Shown here piece after piece: positions 8,966 through 17,009 of a stretch of 39,150 bases of DNA. The stretch covers positions 1-39,150 of the forward strand of contig CAMDFC010000015.1 of NCBI GenBank assembly GCA_945897185.1. The letters run 5' to 3'. Under the pieces are notes generated by a model. That model made no database searches and had not been told where the DNA came from. It worked only from the letters and a program-made list of their open reading frames with translations. The position numbers and the translations under genes are program-made. Positions within the stretch are counted from its first letter, which is position 1. Each line of letters begins with the position of its first letter. The stretch is from Chitinophaga pinensis. GTDB taxonomy: Bacteria > Bacteroidota > Bacteroidia > Chitinophagales > Chitinophagaceae.

Positions 8966-9002
8966 CTTACATTTTCTTTGGCTAATTTGCAGGAAATGCA
9001 GT

Positions 9003-10466
9003 TTGTTGAATAAGGAGAACTCCATAAAATATGAGGCAGTAATCGGACTAGAAGTGCATGCCCAATTGAATACAAAAAGCAAATTGTTTTCAGGTGATGC
9101 AAATGCATTTGGGGCAACACCCAATACACACGTAAGCGCCATTACACTTGGCCACCCTGGTACACTTCCAAGAATGAACAAAATGGCGATTGAACAAGCC
9201 ATTAAAATGGGATTGGTCTGTGGTTCCACAATTGCAAAGTTTAATTATTTCGCAAGAAAGAATTATTTCTATCCAGATCTTCCCAAGGGATACCAGATAT
9301 CACAACATACCACACCAATTTGTGTTGGAGGTATAGTAAAAATCAGAACGGCAATCGGTGAAAAGGAGGTGCAGCTCACAAGAATACATTTAGAAGAAGA
9401 TGCAGGGAAGAGCATACATGACCAGCATGATACAATGACATTACTAGATTACAACAGAGCTGGTGTTCCACTAATTGAAATAGTTACTGAGCCAGTCATG
9501 CATACTGCTGATGAAGCTGCTGCTTATTTAACTGAAATAAGAAAATTGGTGCGTTGGATAGGTGTCTGTTATGGCAATATGGAAGAAGGTAGCTTAAGGT
9601 GTGATGCCAACGTTTCTGTCCGTTTGCACGGAGAAACTAAACTGGGTACAAGGGTGGAAGTGAAGAACCTTAATTCTATCAAACACCTTAAACATGCTGT
9701 TGAATTGGAGATAGAGCGACTTTCCAGCCTTTTAGAAACTGGAGAAAGAATTATACAAGAAACAAGAAGCTATGATGCTGATAATGGAACCACATTTTCT
9801 ATTCGTAGCAAAGAAGATGCGGAGGACTACCGTTATTTCCCCGAGCCCGATTTGGCACCATTTGAATTTGATGATCTATTTATAGAAACCATCAGAAAAT
9901 CACTTCCTGAACTCCCCGAAAAACTTTACAAGCTGTATCAAGAGCAAGATGGCCTATCGGCATACGATGCTTTACAATTGACCGAAGAGCGCAGGTTGAG
10001 TGATCTTTTTCAAAGGGTAGCATCTACAACACCTTATAAAAAGCAATTGGCTAATTTTCTAATTGGTCCAGTGAGGTCTTATCTATCTGAGCATTCAAAA
10101 ACATGGACTGACGTAGCGATTACAAATGAAAACTGGCATCAACTTTTAGAATTAGTTGCTGAAGGGAAAATAGGTTTTTCACTTGCTGTTCAGAAATTGC
10201 TCAATCCCATGTTAATCGACAAAGCAATTGATCCGGTGGTGCTTGCAAATGAATTAAATTTAATTCAAAACGCAGATAACCAAGAAATTCAAAACTGGAT
10301 AAACCAAGTCATTCATTCAATGCCCGATAAAGCGGAAGAATACAGAAAAGGCAAGAAAGGATTGATTGGTCTATTTGTAGGAGAAGTGAAAAAAATATCA
10401 AAAGGCAAGGCCAATCCACAAAAAACTACTGAACTATTACAATTAACGCTAAACAATAAAAACTAA
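9003..10466 (+). CDS. gatB: Aspartyl/glutamyl-tRNA amidotransferase subunit B
   Basis: GatB activates Glu-tRNA-Gln (or Asp-tRNA-Asn) and, with GatA and GatC, converts it to the amidated form. The N-terminus YEAVIGLEVHAQLNTKSKLF is the family hallmark. ARKNYFYPDLPKGYQISQ, EEDAGKS, DYNRAGVPLIEIVTEP and the RCDANVS segment follow. The C-terminal YqeY-like helical domain starts near residue 330. No in-frame ATG exists near the conserved start, so translation must begin at a TTG (9003, or the next codon 9006). gatA and gatC are not in the window. The next gene begins 1 bp after the stop codon, implying cotranscription. Confidence 0.96.
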   Translation: MLNKENSIKYEAVIGLEVHAQLNTKSKLFSGDANAFGATPNTHVSAITLGHPGTLPRMNKMAIEQAIKMGLVCGSTIAKFNYFARKNYFYPDLPKGYQISQHTTPICVGGIVKIRTAIGEKEVQLTRIHLEEDAGKSIHDQHDTMTLLDYNRAGVPLIEIVTEPVMHTADEAAAYLTEIRKLVRWIGVCYGNMEEGSLRCDANVSVRLHGETKLGTRVEVKNLNSIKHLKHAVELEIERLSSLLETGERIIQETRSYDADNGTTFSIRSKEDAEDYRYFPEPDLAPFEFDDLFIETIRKSLPELPEKLYKLYQEQDGLSAYDALQLTEERRLSDLFQRVASTTPYKKQLANFLIGPVRSYLSEHSKTWTDVAITNENWHQLLELVAEGKIGFSLAVQKLLNPMLIDKAIDPVVLANELNLIQNADNQEIQNWINQVIHSMPDKAEEYRKGKKGLIGLFVGEVKKISKGKANPQKTTELLQLTLNNKN

Positions 10467-10467
10467 G

Positions 10468-11592
10468 ATGAAACACGTATTTAAACTTCTTTTTCTTTTT
10501 TCAGTTTTAGGAATGAGTTCCTGCCAAACCAGTGAAAAGAATGCTGTGGTTAAATTAAATATCAAGAACAACCCAATCCAACAATCGGTTTATGTTGATT
10601 TGATTGAATTGGACGGGGAGCCTATAACCCTTGATACGGTATTGGTTAATGCAGGAAATGCCAACCTTGAACTTAAGGCGGGTACAGTTAACTCTTCGGT
10701 TATTTGCAGAGTGAGGTTTCAAAAAGATCAACTTTTCTTTCTGTTGGTGCCAGATCAACCTGAAATCAATCTTGATGTTGACTTCCAAAATTCAACAGCA
10801 TACACCACGAATTCTATTGGGAGTAATTCTTTTAAAAACATGGTTTCTAATTTTAATCTCGTGTTGGTTGGGATTGACTCCCTGAAAGCAATGATAGATG
10901 CCAAAGGGGATATCATGGACAGCAGTAGAGTTGCTATGGAAACCGAGTTCAGGGTTACCCTTGAGCAAGCGGGTAATTATTTGTTGGGGTATGCAGATTC
11001 TACAAAAACACCTGCTATTGCTTTATATGCTGTTGGGATGACACAAAATATAGCTGCACCAGATAAGATTTATACGGTGATGGATAGACTTTCACAAAGG
11101 TTCAGTGATATTTCCTCTGTGGTAAGAATCACAAATAAATTTAAATCGACCATGGCCCCAGCTGAAGCAAATGGTTTGGTAGGTAAAGAAGCCCCTTTAT
11201 TTGAACTTCCAACACCTGATGGTCAGAACCTGTCTTTGAAATCATTTAGAGGTAAACATGTATTGGTAGATTTTTGGGCAGGCTGGTGTAAGCCATGCAG
11301 AATGGAAAACCCAAATGTAGTAGCAGCATATAATAAGTTCAAGGGAAAAAATTTTACCGTATTGGGGGTTTCACTCGATAAGGATAAAGCATCTTGGATA
11401 AAAGCCATAAGTGAAGATCAATTGTTCTGGAACCATGTAAGTGATTTAAAATACTGGAACAGTGCCGTGGTTCCTCTTTATTCAATTGAAGGCATTCCTT
11501 TTAATGTACTGGTTGACCCCAATGGTATTGTAATTGCAAAAGATTTGCGTGGAGAAGAGCTACACAAAAAACTTGAAGAGGTTTTAAAATAG
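10468..11592 (+). CDS. Lipoprotein TlpA-like thiol-disulfide oxidoreductase
   Basis: A 374-residue lipoprotein: a hydrophobic signal ends in the lipobox LGMSSC with acylated C19. The middle part (~25-125) resembles the beta-rich N-terminal region (DUF4369-like) often fused to such proteins in Bacteroidota. The C-terminal ~140 residues are an AhpC/TSA-TlpA thioredoxin fold with redox motif W-C274-K-P-C277 and the cis-proline segment IEGIPFNVLVD. The likely role is reduction of periplasmic disulfides, for example in cytochrome c maturation or stress repair; the substrate is unknown. It follows gatB by 1 bp and ends before a strong bidirectional terminator. Confidence 0.9.
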   Translation: MKHVFKLLFLFSVLGMSSCQTSEKNAVVKLNIKNNPIQQSVYVDLIELDGEPITLDTVLVNAGNANLELKAGTVNSSVICRVRFQKDQLFFLLVPDQPEINLDVDFQNSTAYTTNSIGSNSFKNMVSNFNLVLVGIDSLKAMIDAKGDIMDSSRVAMETEFRVTLEQAGNYLLGYADSTKTPAIALYAVGMTQNIAAPDKIYTVMDRLSQRFSDISSVVRITNKFKSTMAPAEANGLVGKEAPLFELPTPDGQNLSLKSFRGKHVLVDFWAGWCKPCRMENPNVVAAYNKFKGKNFTVLGVSLDKDKASWIKAISEDQLFWNHVSDLKYWNSAVVPLYSIEGIPFNVLVDPNGIVIAKDLRGEELHKKLEEVLK

Positions 11593-11605
11593 TTATTTCT
11601 AAAGT

Positions 11606-11651
11606 CAAGCATAAAAAAAGCGGATCAATTGATCCGCTTTTTTTATGCTTG
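11606..11651. terminator. Perfect 46-bp palindrome, bidirectional terminator
   Basis: Two 23-nt arms (11606-11628 and 11629-11651) are exact reverse complements. The core GCGGATCAATTGATCCGC is flanked by seven As on the left and seven Ts on the right, so each strand gives a GC hairpin followed by a U tract. It sits between the convergent 3' ends at 11592 (+) and 11663 (-) and can terminate both. Confidence 0.92.
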
Positions 11652-11662
11652 CTAATGATGGC

Positions 11663-12181
11663 TTATTGTGCTATCCTTAGTCTGATTTTATTGTAGTTTG
11701 GATTACCTGCTACACCATTGGTGCCAGTGCTCAAAATCAATTCAAGATCGACTGCAGCGCCAGCAACACCAGGGTTCAAGATTTCAACCTCCATTTCTCC
11801 AAAGCTTGTCTTGGCAGGAATTTTCACCACTGGTGAAAATTGCTTGTAATGCCTACCTGCAACAGCAGTTGAAGTAACAGAATTCATGATTACATAAACC
11901 CCTGTTTCAGTTGGAAGTTGTTGACCAATTAGATTGACTCTGAATTTCTTGATACCCGGACTTGTTCTGGTCAACAATGGATCAAGTGCAGTGCTTACAG
12001 TTCTTCCATATCCAGGAACCCTGGTAAGGATGGGGAAAGTTAAGCCCGCAGCATTTGCATTCCATGAAGCCGCATCAAATTCAGCTACAGGGGCTGTGAA
12101 AACAGGCAACTCATTCTTTACACAACTGCCCAAAAGGGAAACAGTTGCAATTGCTAGTATAAATGTTATTATTCTTTTCAT
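11663..12181 (-). CDS. Small lipoprotein of a SusCD locus (DUF4843/Calx-beta-like)
   Basis: A 172-residue lipoprotein: the signal ends in LLGSC with C20 as the acylated residue. The body is beta-rich. The segment AGRHYKQFSPVVKIPAKTS followed by EMEVEILN resembles the Calx-beta or DUF4843-like repeats seen in lipoproteins encoded next to SusC/SusD (my recognition, not a search). It follows the SusD gene by 11 bp on the same strand, so it is the third gene of that operon. Its likely place is the outer-membrane surface, as an accessory binding protein. No catalytic motif is visible. The ligand is unknown. Confidence 0.75.
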   Translation of the reverse strand: MKRIITFILAIATVSLLGSCVKNELPVFTAPVAEFDAASWNANAAGLTFPILTRVPGYGRTVSTALDPLLTRTSPGIKKFRVNLIGQQLPTETGVYVIMNSVTSTAVAGRHYKQFSPVVKIPAKTSFGEMEVEILNPGVAGAAVDLELILSTGTNGVAGNPNYNKIRLRIAQ

Positions 12182-12192
12182 GTTCCTATGTT

Positions 12193-13725
12193 TTAATATC
12201 CTGCATTTTGAACTATTTTCTGATTGCCATCTACTTCACTGGTTGGAAGTGGGGCCAAGATTCTGATGTCTGTAAATTCAACAGGATTGTAATGTGGAGC
12301 TTTTATGAGGTTTCTACCCAATCTTTTTAAGTCAAAGAAACGGTGTCCTTCAAAAGCCAATTCAATTCTTCTTTGGTTAAGCACTTCTTCATAAAGTGCA
12401 GAGCCAGTTAAAGAGAATGCTGTTAAACCCCTGTTGGTAGCAATTGTATTTAAATCAGCTAAAGCAGCTGATTCACTGAAAACCGATGATCCCGGAGTTG
12501 ACATGGCTTCAGCACGGGTGAGGTATACTTCAGCAATACGCACAACTGGCAAATTATCCAAGTTGATAAAACCATTCTTACCAATGTACTTTGTACACTC
12601 TACTTTAGAAGCACCTCTACCTGTTGTTCCTGGCTCGTACAATAAATTTCTAACATCAGCTGTTCTTGAACCAATTGCCGCATTTAAGCCAAAATTAACC
12701 GTTGTGTTTCCACCGGTCAAGGTGATTCCCAATGCATTCATTAAAGATATGGTAGGTACCAAGTCTCCAAATCCACCAGTAGCCAATAAGGCGCCACCTG
12801 GGGCAGTAAGGGTAGTAAATGAAGTTTGAAGTGATTCATTCACACCATTGTTCTCAGCATTGGATGCCAATACAAATTGAAACAAGGTTTCTTGGTGTGC
12901 TGCATTTCTCCATTGTGCAACATAGCCAGCTGCATTTGAAAGTTTGCTTCCGGCAAGAGTAATGCATTTGTCTGCCCACTCTTTAGACTTGGCATAGTCT
13001 TTCATATAAAGATAGACCCTTGAAAGCATGGCTTGTGCAGCAGCTTTGTTTGCAAAGTTCGCACCCAATCCTGGATTGGTGAGTACGGCTTCTGCAGCAA
13101 GTAAATCTGCAATTACTTGTGCATAAACATCATCAATTGGAGCCCTTGTAGGGAGTAATTCCAAGGCACCAGCCGAGGTATTGATTCCTTTTAAAACAAT
13201 GGGTACTCCGCCTTTATCTTGTGCAGGAACAGTTGCGCCTGGCATATATGAATACACCTTTACAAGGTCAAAATAGTACAAGGCACGTAAGAACCTCAAT
13301 TGAGCAGTCCAAGAAGCCTGGTCTGCAGAAGTAATACCTGGTGCACTTACTGTTGGAATGATATCCAAAATAAGGTTGGCCTGGTTGATGCCATTGTAAC
13401 AAGCCGACCAATGTGTACCAGTGAAGTGTGCACGAAAGACGTTGTTTGCTTCTGATAACAAACGGCCAGATTTATTGGTTGCAAAACCGTTATCTGCTAA
13501 TGCTTCTGGAATTGCAATTAGGTCGCGACCGTAAAGACGGGTACTTTTGAATCTTGAATAAACTGAAACGACTGCAGCACTGATACCATCTTTGGTATTT
13601 AGTGCAAGTGTTGCATCAATGGATTGTCTTGGGTCTATATCCAAAGCATCGCGACAAGCGCTGAAGCTGGAAACCACCATAGCAACCAAACTGAGTTTTA
13701 AAAATATATTTTTCATCTTGATCAT
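12193..13725 (-). CDS. SusD/RagB family outer-membrane nutrient-binding lipoprotein
   Basis: Surface lipoprotein that forms the lid over a SusC channel and captures the nutrient. The signal has lipobox SFSAC with C24, followed by RDALDID, typical for the family. TPR-like helices carry LRALYYFDLVKVYS and AKEWADKCI-type repeats. The C-terminal signature QRRIELAFEGHRFFDLKRLGR is characteristic of SusD/RagB. At 510 residues it is of normal length. An alternative ATG at 13716 (M4) starts the hydrophobic signal more closely. The gene lies 9 bp after SusC and 11 bp before the small lipoprotein. With no neighbouring hydrolases or peptidases, the substrate cannot be named. Confidence 0.95.
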   Translation of the reverse strand: MIKMKNIFLKLSLVAMVVSSFSACRDALDIDPRQSIDATLALNTKDGISAAVVSVYSRFKSTRLYGRDLIAIPEALADNGFATNKSGRLLSEANNVFRAHFTGTHWSACYNGINQANLILDIIPTVSAPGITSADQASWTAQLRFLRALYYFDLVKVYSYMPGATVPAQDKGGVPIVLKGINTSAGALELLPTRAPIDDVYAQVIADLLAAEAVLTNPGLGANFANKAAAQAMLSRVYLYMKDYAKSKEWADKCITLAGSKLSNAAGYVAQWRNAAHQETLFQFVLASNAENNGVNESLQTSFTTLTAPGGALLATGGFGDLVPTISLMNALGITLTGGNTTVNFGLNAAIGSRTADVRNLLYEPGTTGRGASKVECTKYIGKNGFINLDNLPVVRIAEVYLTRAEAMSTPGSSVFSESAALADLNTIATNRGLTAFSLTGSALYEEVLNQRRIELAFEGHRFFDLKRLGRNLIKAPHYNPVEFTDIRILAPLPTSEVDGNQKIVQNAGY

Positions 13726-13734
13726 GTTTTTTAA

Positions 13735-16700
13735 TTAAAAACCAATTTGAATGCCCGCTGTGATGTTTCTGCTTTGTGGTACGATACCAGTTGCACTTCC
13801 AACAAATTCGATATCATAGCTGTACCAATCAGACATGGTCCACAAGTTGGTTCCTTGTAAGTAAAATCTAGCAGCACTCAATTTTAATTTCTTGAGCACA
13901 TCACTGTTTATATCATAAGATAACGTTACGTTTTTCAAACGGATATAATCTGCTTTGAATAAAGTTCTGCTTCCACTCAATGCACTTGAACCCTTTGATT
14001 CCGCGCCAGTTGTCCCCATCCTTGGGTACCATGTAATCTGACCTGGGGTAGTCCAACGGTTATCATACACATCCGTAAATGAGTTCAACCTGGCGATGTT
14101 TTCAATCATGAAGTTAACCTGGCCATCATCTGCCATTCTTCCATATTCATATTGGAAAAATACATCCAAAGTAAATCCTTTGTAGGTGAAATTGTTTGTC
14201 CATCCACCCCAGAAATCAGGCTGTGTATCTCCCATATAAACACGATCTCTTAATAGAGGCTGATAGGTAACATTACCTAAAGTATCTAACCACATTGGGC
14301 GACCAGTAGCAGCATTAACACCTGCGTATTGTTGTGTAAATACAGAACCAACAGATCTGTTTACTCTTGTACTTGGGTTACCAGGAAGCTCCTGCAATCC
14401 ATCATACAATTTCTTAACACGGTTATTGTTGTATGTAAAGATGAATGTACTTGTCCAGTTGAAACCACCTGGCTTAAGCGACTTTACTGGCTGAAGGCCT
14501 AGTGTCAACTCAATGCCGCGGTTTTGGATTTGACCAACGTTTCTGGTGATGCTACTGAAACCAGTTGTTAACTGTAATGGTTGTGAAAGCAACAAATCTG
14601 CGGTGATTTTATCATAAGCCTCCAATGCACCAAATACCCTGTTGTCAAAGAAAGCGAAATCGATACCCAAGTTGGTTGTCCTGTTTTTCTCCCATCTCAA
14701 CTCAGGGTTAGCCAACTGGCTGAAAGAAATACCAGGCTGCCCACTATAGGGAGAAGCAGCGCCATACAAACCTAATCCATCAAAGTTTCCAATTTGGTCG
14801 TTACCTGTAACACCATAAGAAGCCCTGAACCTCAAAGAACTGATCCATTCTGCACTAGAAATGAATTTTTCATTATCGATGTTCCAAGCAAATCTAAGTG
14901 AAGGGAATACACCATAACGGTAATTTGCACCAAATCTAGATGATCCATCTCTTCTCACGATGCCACTTAAGATATATTTACCATCATAATTGTAGTTCAC
15001 GTTGGCGAAAACTGATTGGCGTCTGTATCCTGTATAGAATTCAGTTGAACTCAAAGGAGTTGCAGCCGTGTTTAGGGTAGTGAACTGGTAGGTTGGAAAT
15101 CCTTCACCCGTTGTACCAATACCTTCTTGGGTTTCTTTTCTGTACTCATAACCCACCAATCCGTCAATACGGTGTTTGTCTTTAACATTGAAGTTAAAAT
15201 TCAAGGTTTGGGTAGAGATTATGTTTGTATTCCACTCGCTTTCAACCTGACCAAGTCCTTTTCTAGCGAATCCATCAGCAGTTCTTGGGTCAGTGAAACG
15301 TGAACCTTGAACTAGACGATAATCCAAACCAAAGAATGACCTGTATGTAAGCCAAGGCTTGATTTTATAATCCAAGCTGATGTTACCTACCAACTGATTT
15401 GATCTGTTTATACCCTTGTTGAATTCATTAACCGCAATTACGTTTTGGTTCAAAAGACCCGCAACGTTTGCTGGAGGAATACCAAAAAAAGTACCATCCG
15501 GATTGTAAATTGGGTTAAAAGGGTAGATAGTAGCTGAAGCAAAAGCCGGACTACCTAGGAAACTACCTGAGGTGGCAAAAGGTACAATTTGGTCAAAAGT
15601 ACTTGCGTTGATTGAAGTGTTGATCGTCAACTTCTCAGTTGCCTTGTTGCTCACATCCAACTTTAAAGTACCTCTTTTGAAATTGGCCTTAGATACGATT
15701 GCCTCCTGTGTATTAAAAGAAGAAGAAAGTCTAAAAGTAGTTCTGTCGTTACCACCAGCAGCACTTATTTCATAGTTCTGAATGGCACCTGACTTGAACG
15801 CAGCATCCTGCCAGTCGTAAGTAGGCAAAGCCACAATTGCATCAGATGCAAGTTTCGAAGTAGTGATAGGAACAATATTTATACGGAATTCGTTCAATAC
15901 AAATCTTTGCACTGCTAAATCATTTGCAGGCAAATTATTCGCGTTACCCACTGCTTCAGATCTCAATTGGAAAAGCTGCTGTGAATTAAGCACACTCAAT
16001 TTTTGCAATGCCGTTGCTTGTCCAATATAAGAATTGAACTGAAATTTTGTTTTACCAGCTTTACCCTTTTTTGTAGTAACAATTACAACCCCATTTGATG
16101 CCTGTGCACCGTAAATAGCTGCAGATGCAGCGTCCTTAAGGATGTCAATTGATTCTATATCGTTCGGATTTAAGAAAGCAAGTGGATTAGATTCAGTATA
16201 GTTTGCATCGCTTCTGGTGTTCAACTGTACTCCATCAATTACGTAGAGTGGTTGTGTACCAGCAAGGAAAGAACCGGTACCTCTAATTCTCACATTAACA
16301 CCACCACCTGGAATACCATTGTTGGATTGAACCAACACACCAGCAGCACGTCCTTGTAGGGCTTTATCCAAAGATGGGTTTGGTAGGTTTTCAATTTCCT
16401 TTCCACGAATGGTGGAAATTGCTCCAGCCTCATCTCTTTTTTTTCTAACCTGGTAACCTGTAATAATTACCTCCTCCAATTTTTTATCGTCTTGCTGTAA
16501 GGTAACACCCACATTTCCGCTTGCGGGGATCGACACTTCAATAGAAGCTAGTCCAACAGCAGAAACAATAAGCGCCTTTGCATTTGCAGGAACGCTGAAA
16601 CTGAAATTACCATTCGCATTGGAAGTGGTACCAACCCTGGTTCCCTTAACAATCACCGAAGCATTGGATACGGCAGTACCCCCAGCATCTGTGACTTTTC

Positions 16701-16779
16701 CGGAAACCGTCCGGTTCTGAGCAGAGAGTTGTCCTACTAGAAACAACACCCCACACAAAAGAAACAAGATCTTTCTCAT
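13735..16779 (-). CDS. SusC/RagA family TonB-dependent outer-membrane transporter
   Basis: A 1014-residue outer-membrane channel for energised uptake with its SusD partner. Order of parts: signal peptide (to ~20, LSAQ), a carboxypeptidase-regulatory-like domain (VSGKVTDAGGTAVSNASVIV, ~24-100), a TonB box/plug region (LEEVIITGYQ, then LQGRAAGVLVQSNNGIPGG), and a large beta-barrel ending in GIQIGF. The plug signature PLYVIDGVQLN is present. There is no N-terminal STN domain, and no sigma/anti-sigma pair adjoins it, so trans-envelope sigma signalling is unlikely. The leader is AT-rich with no Shine-Dalgarno. The 230-bp upstream gap probably carries its promoter. Confidence 0.96.
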   Translation of the reverse strand: MRKILFLLCGVLFLVGQLSAQNRTVSGKVTDAGGTAVSNASVIVKGTRVGTTSNANGNFSFSVPANAKALIVSAVGLASIEVSIPASGNVGVTLQQDDKKLEEVIITGYQVRKKRDEAGAISTIRGKEIENLPNPSLDKALQGRAAGVLVQSNNGIPGGGVNVRIRGTGSFLAGTQPLYVIDGVQLNTRSDANYTESNPLAFLNPNDIESIDILKDAASAAIYGAQASNGVVIVTTKKGKAGKTKFQFNSYIGQATALQKLSVLNSQQLFQLRSEAVGNANNLPANDLAVQRFVLNEFRINIVPITTSKLASDAIVALPTYDWQDAAFKSGAIQNYEISAAGGNDRTTFRLSSSFNTQEAIVSKANFKRGTLKLDVSNKATEKLTINTSINASTFDQIVPFATSGSFLGSPAFASATIYPFNPIYNPDGTFFGIPPANVAGLLNQNVIAVNEFNKGINRSNQLVGNISLDYKIKPWLTYRSFFGLDYRLVQGSRFTDPRTADGFARKGLGQVESEWNTNIISTQTLNFNFNVKDKHRIDGLVGYEYRKETQEGIGTTGEGFPTYQFTTLNTAATPLSSTEFYTGYRRQSVFANVNYNYDGKYILSGIVRRDGSSRFGANYRYGVFPSLRFAWNIDNEKFISSAEWISSLRFRASYGVTGNDQIGNFDGLGLYGAASPYSGQPGISFSQLANPELRWEKNRTTNLGIDFAFFDNRVFGALEAYDKITADLLLSQPLQLTTGFSSITRNVGQIQNRGIELTLGLQPVKSLKPGGFNWTSTFIFTYNNNRVKKLYDGLQELPGNPSTRVNRSVGSVFTQQYAGVNAATGRPMWLDTLGNVTYQPLLRDRVYMGDTQPDFWGGWTNNFTYKGFTLDVFFQYEYGRMADDGQVNFMIENIARLNSFTDVYDNRWTTPGQITWYPRMGTTGAESKGSSALSGSRTLFKADYIRLKNVTLSYDINSDVLKKLKLSAARFYLQGTNLWTMSDWYSYDIEFVGSATGIVPQSRNITAGIQIGF

Positions 16780-16816
16780 GTCTTTAAGTTTGATTTAATT
16801 AAATGTTAACGTATTG

Positions 16817-16824
16817 CGAAAATA
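16817..16824 (-). promoter_or_regulatory. Weak candidate -7 element for the SusCD operon
   Basis: On the minus strand this reads TATTTTCG, one mismatch from TAnnTTTG, about 37 nt before the SusC ATG. No matching -33 TTG was found at the usual spacing. The rest of 16780-17009 is AT-rich with no other clear element. Confidence 0.2.
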
Positions 16825-17009
16825 TGATAAGACAACTAATTTGCCTTGTTTGTTGCAACTTAAATCTCAAATAAAATTTTTCGTATTGCAACGGTTAGCA
16901 TCAAATAGGGTTGAAAAACACTGAATTTGGTACTATTTTTAGAATTTATCTATTTTGGGCATTAAAAAACTCATTTATTTTGATGACAATCAAAAAAATC
17001 GCTTTTTAG

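Noticed and set aside
12434-12829. 131-codon plus-strand open frame inside the SusD gene
   Set aside because: Antisense to a clear SusD coding region, with no start signal or motif of its own.
16978-16995. Weak AT-rich hairpin downstream of the RND gene
   Set aside because: The stem is seven mostly A-T pairs with a GACA loop and only a poor T run; not strong enough to call a terminator.
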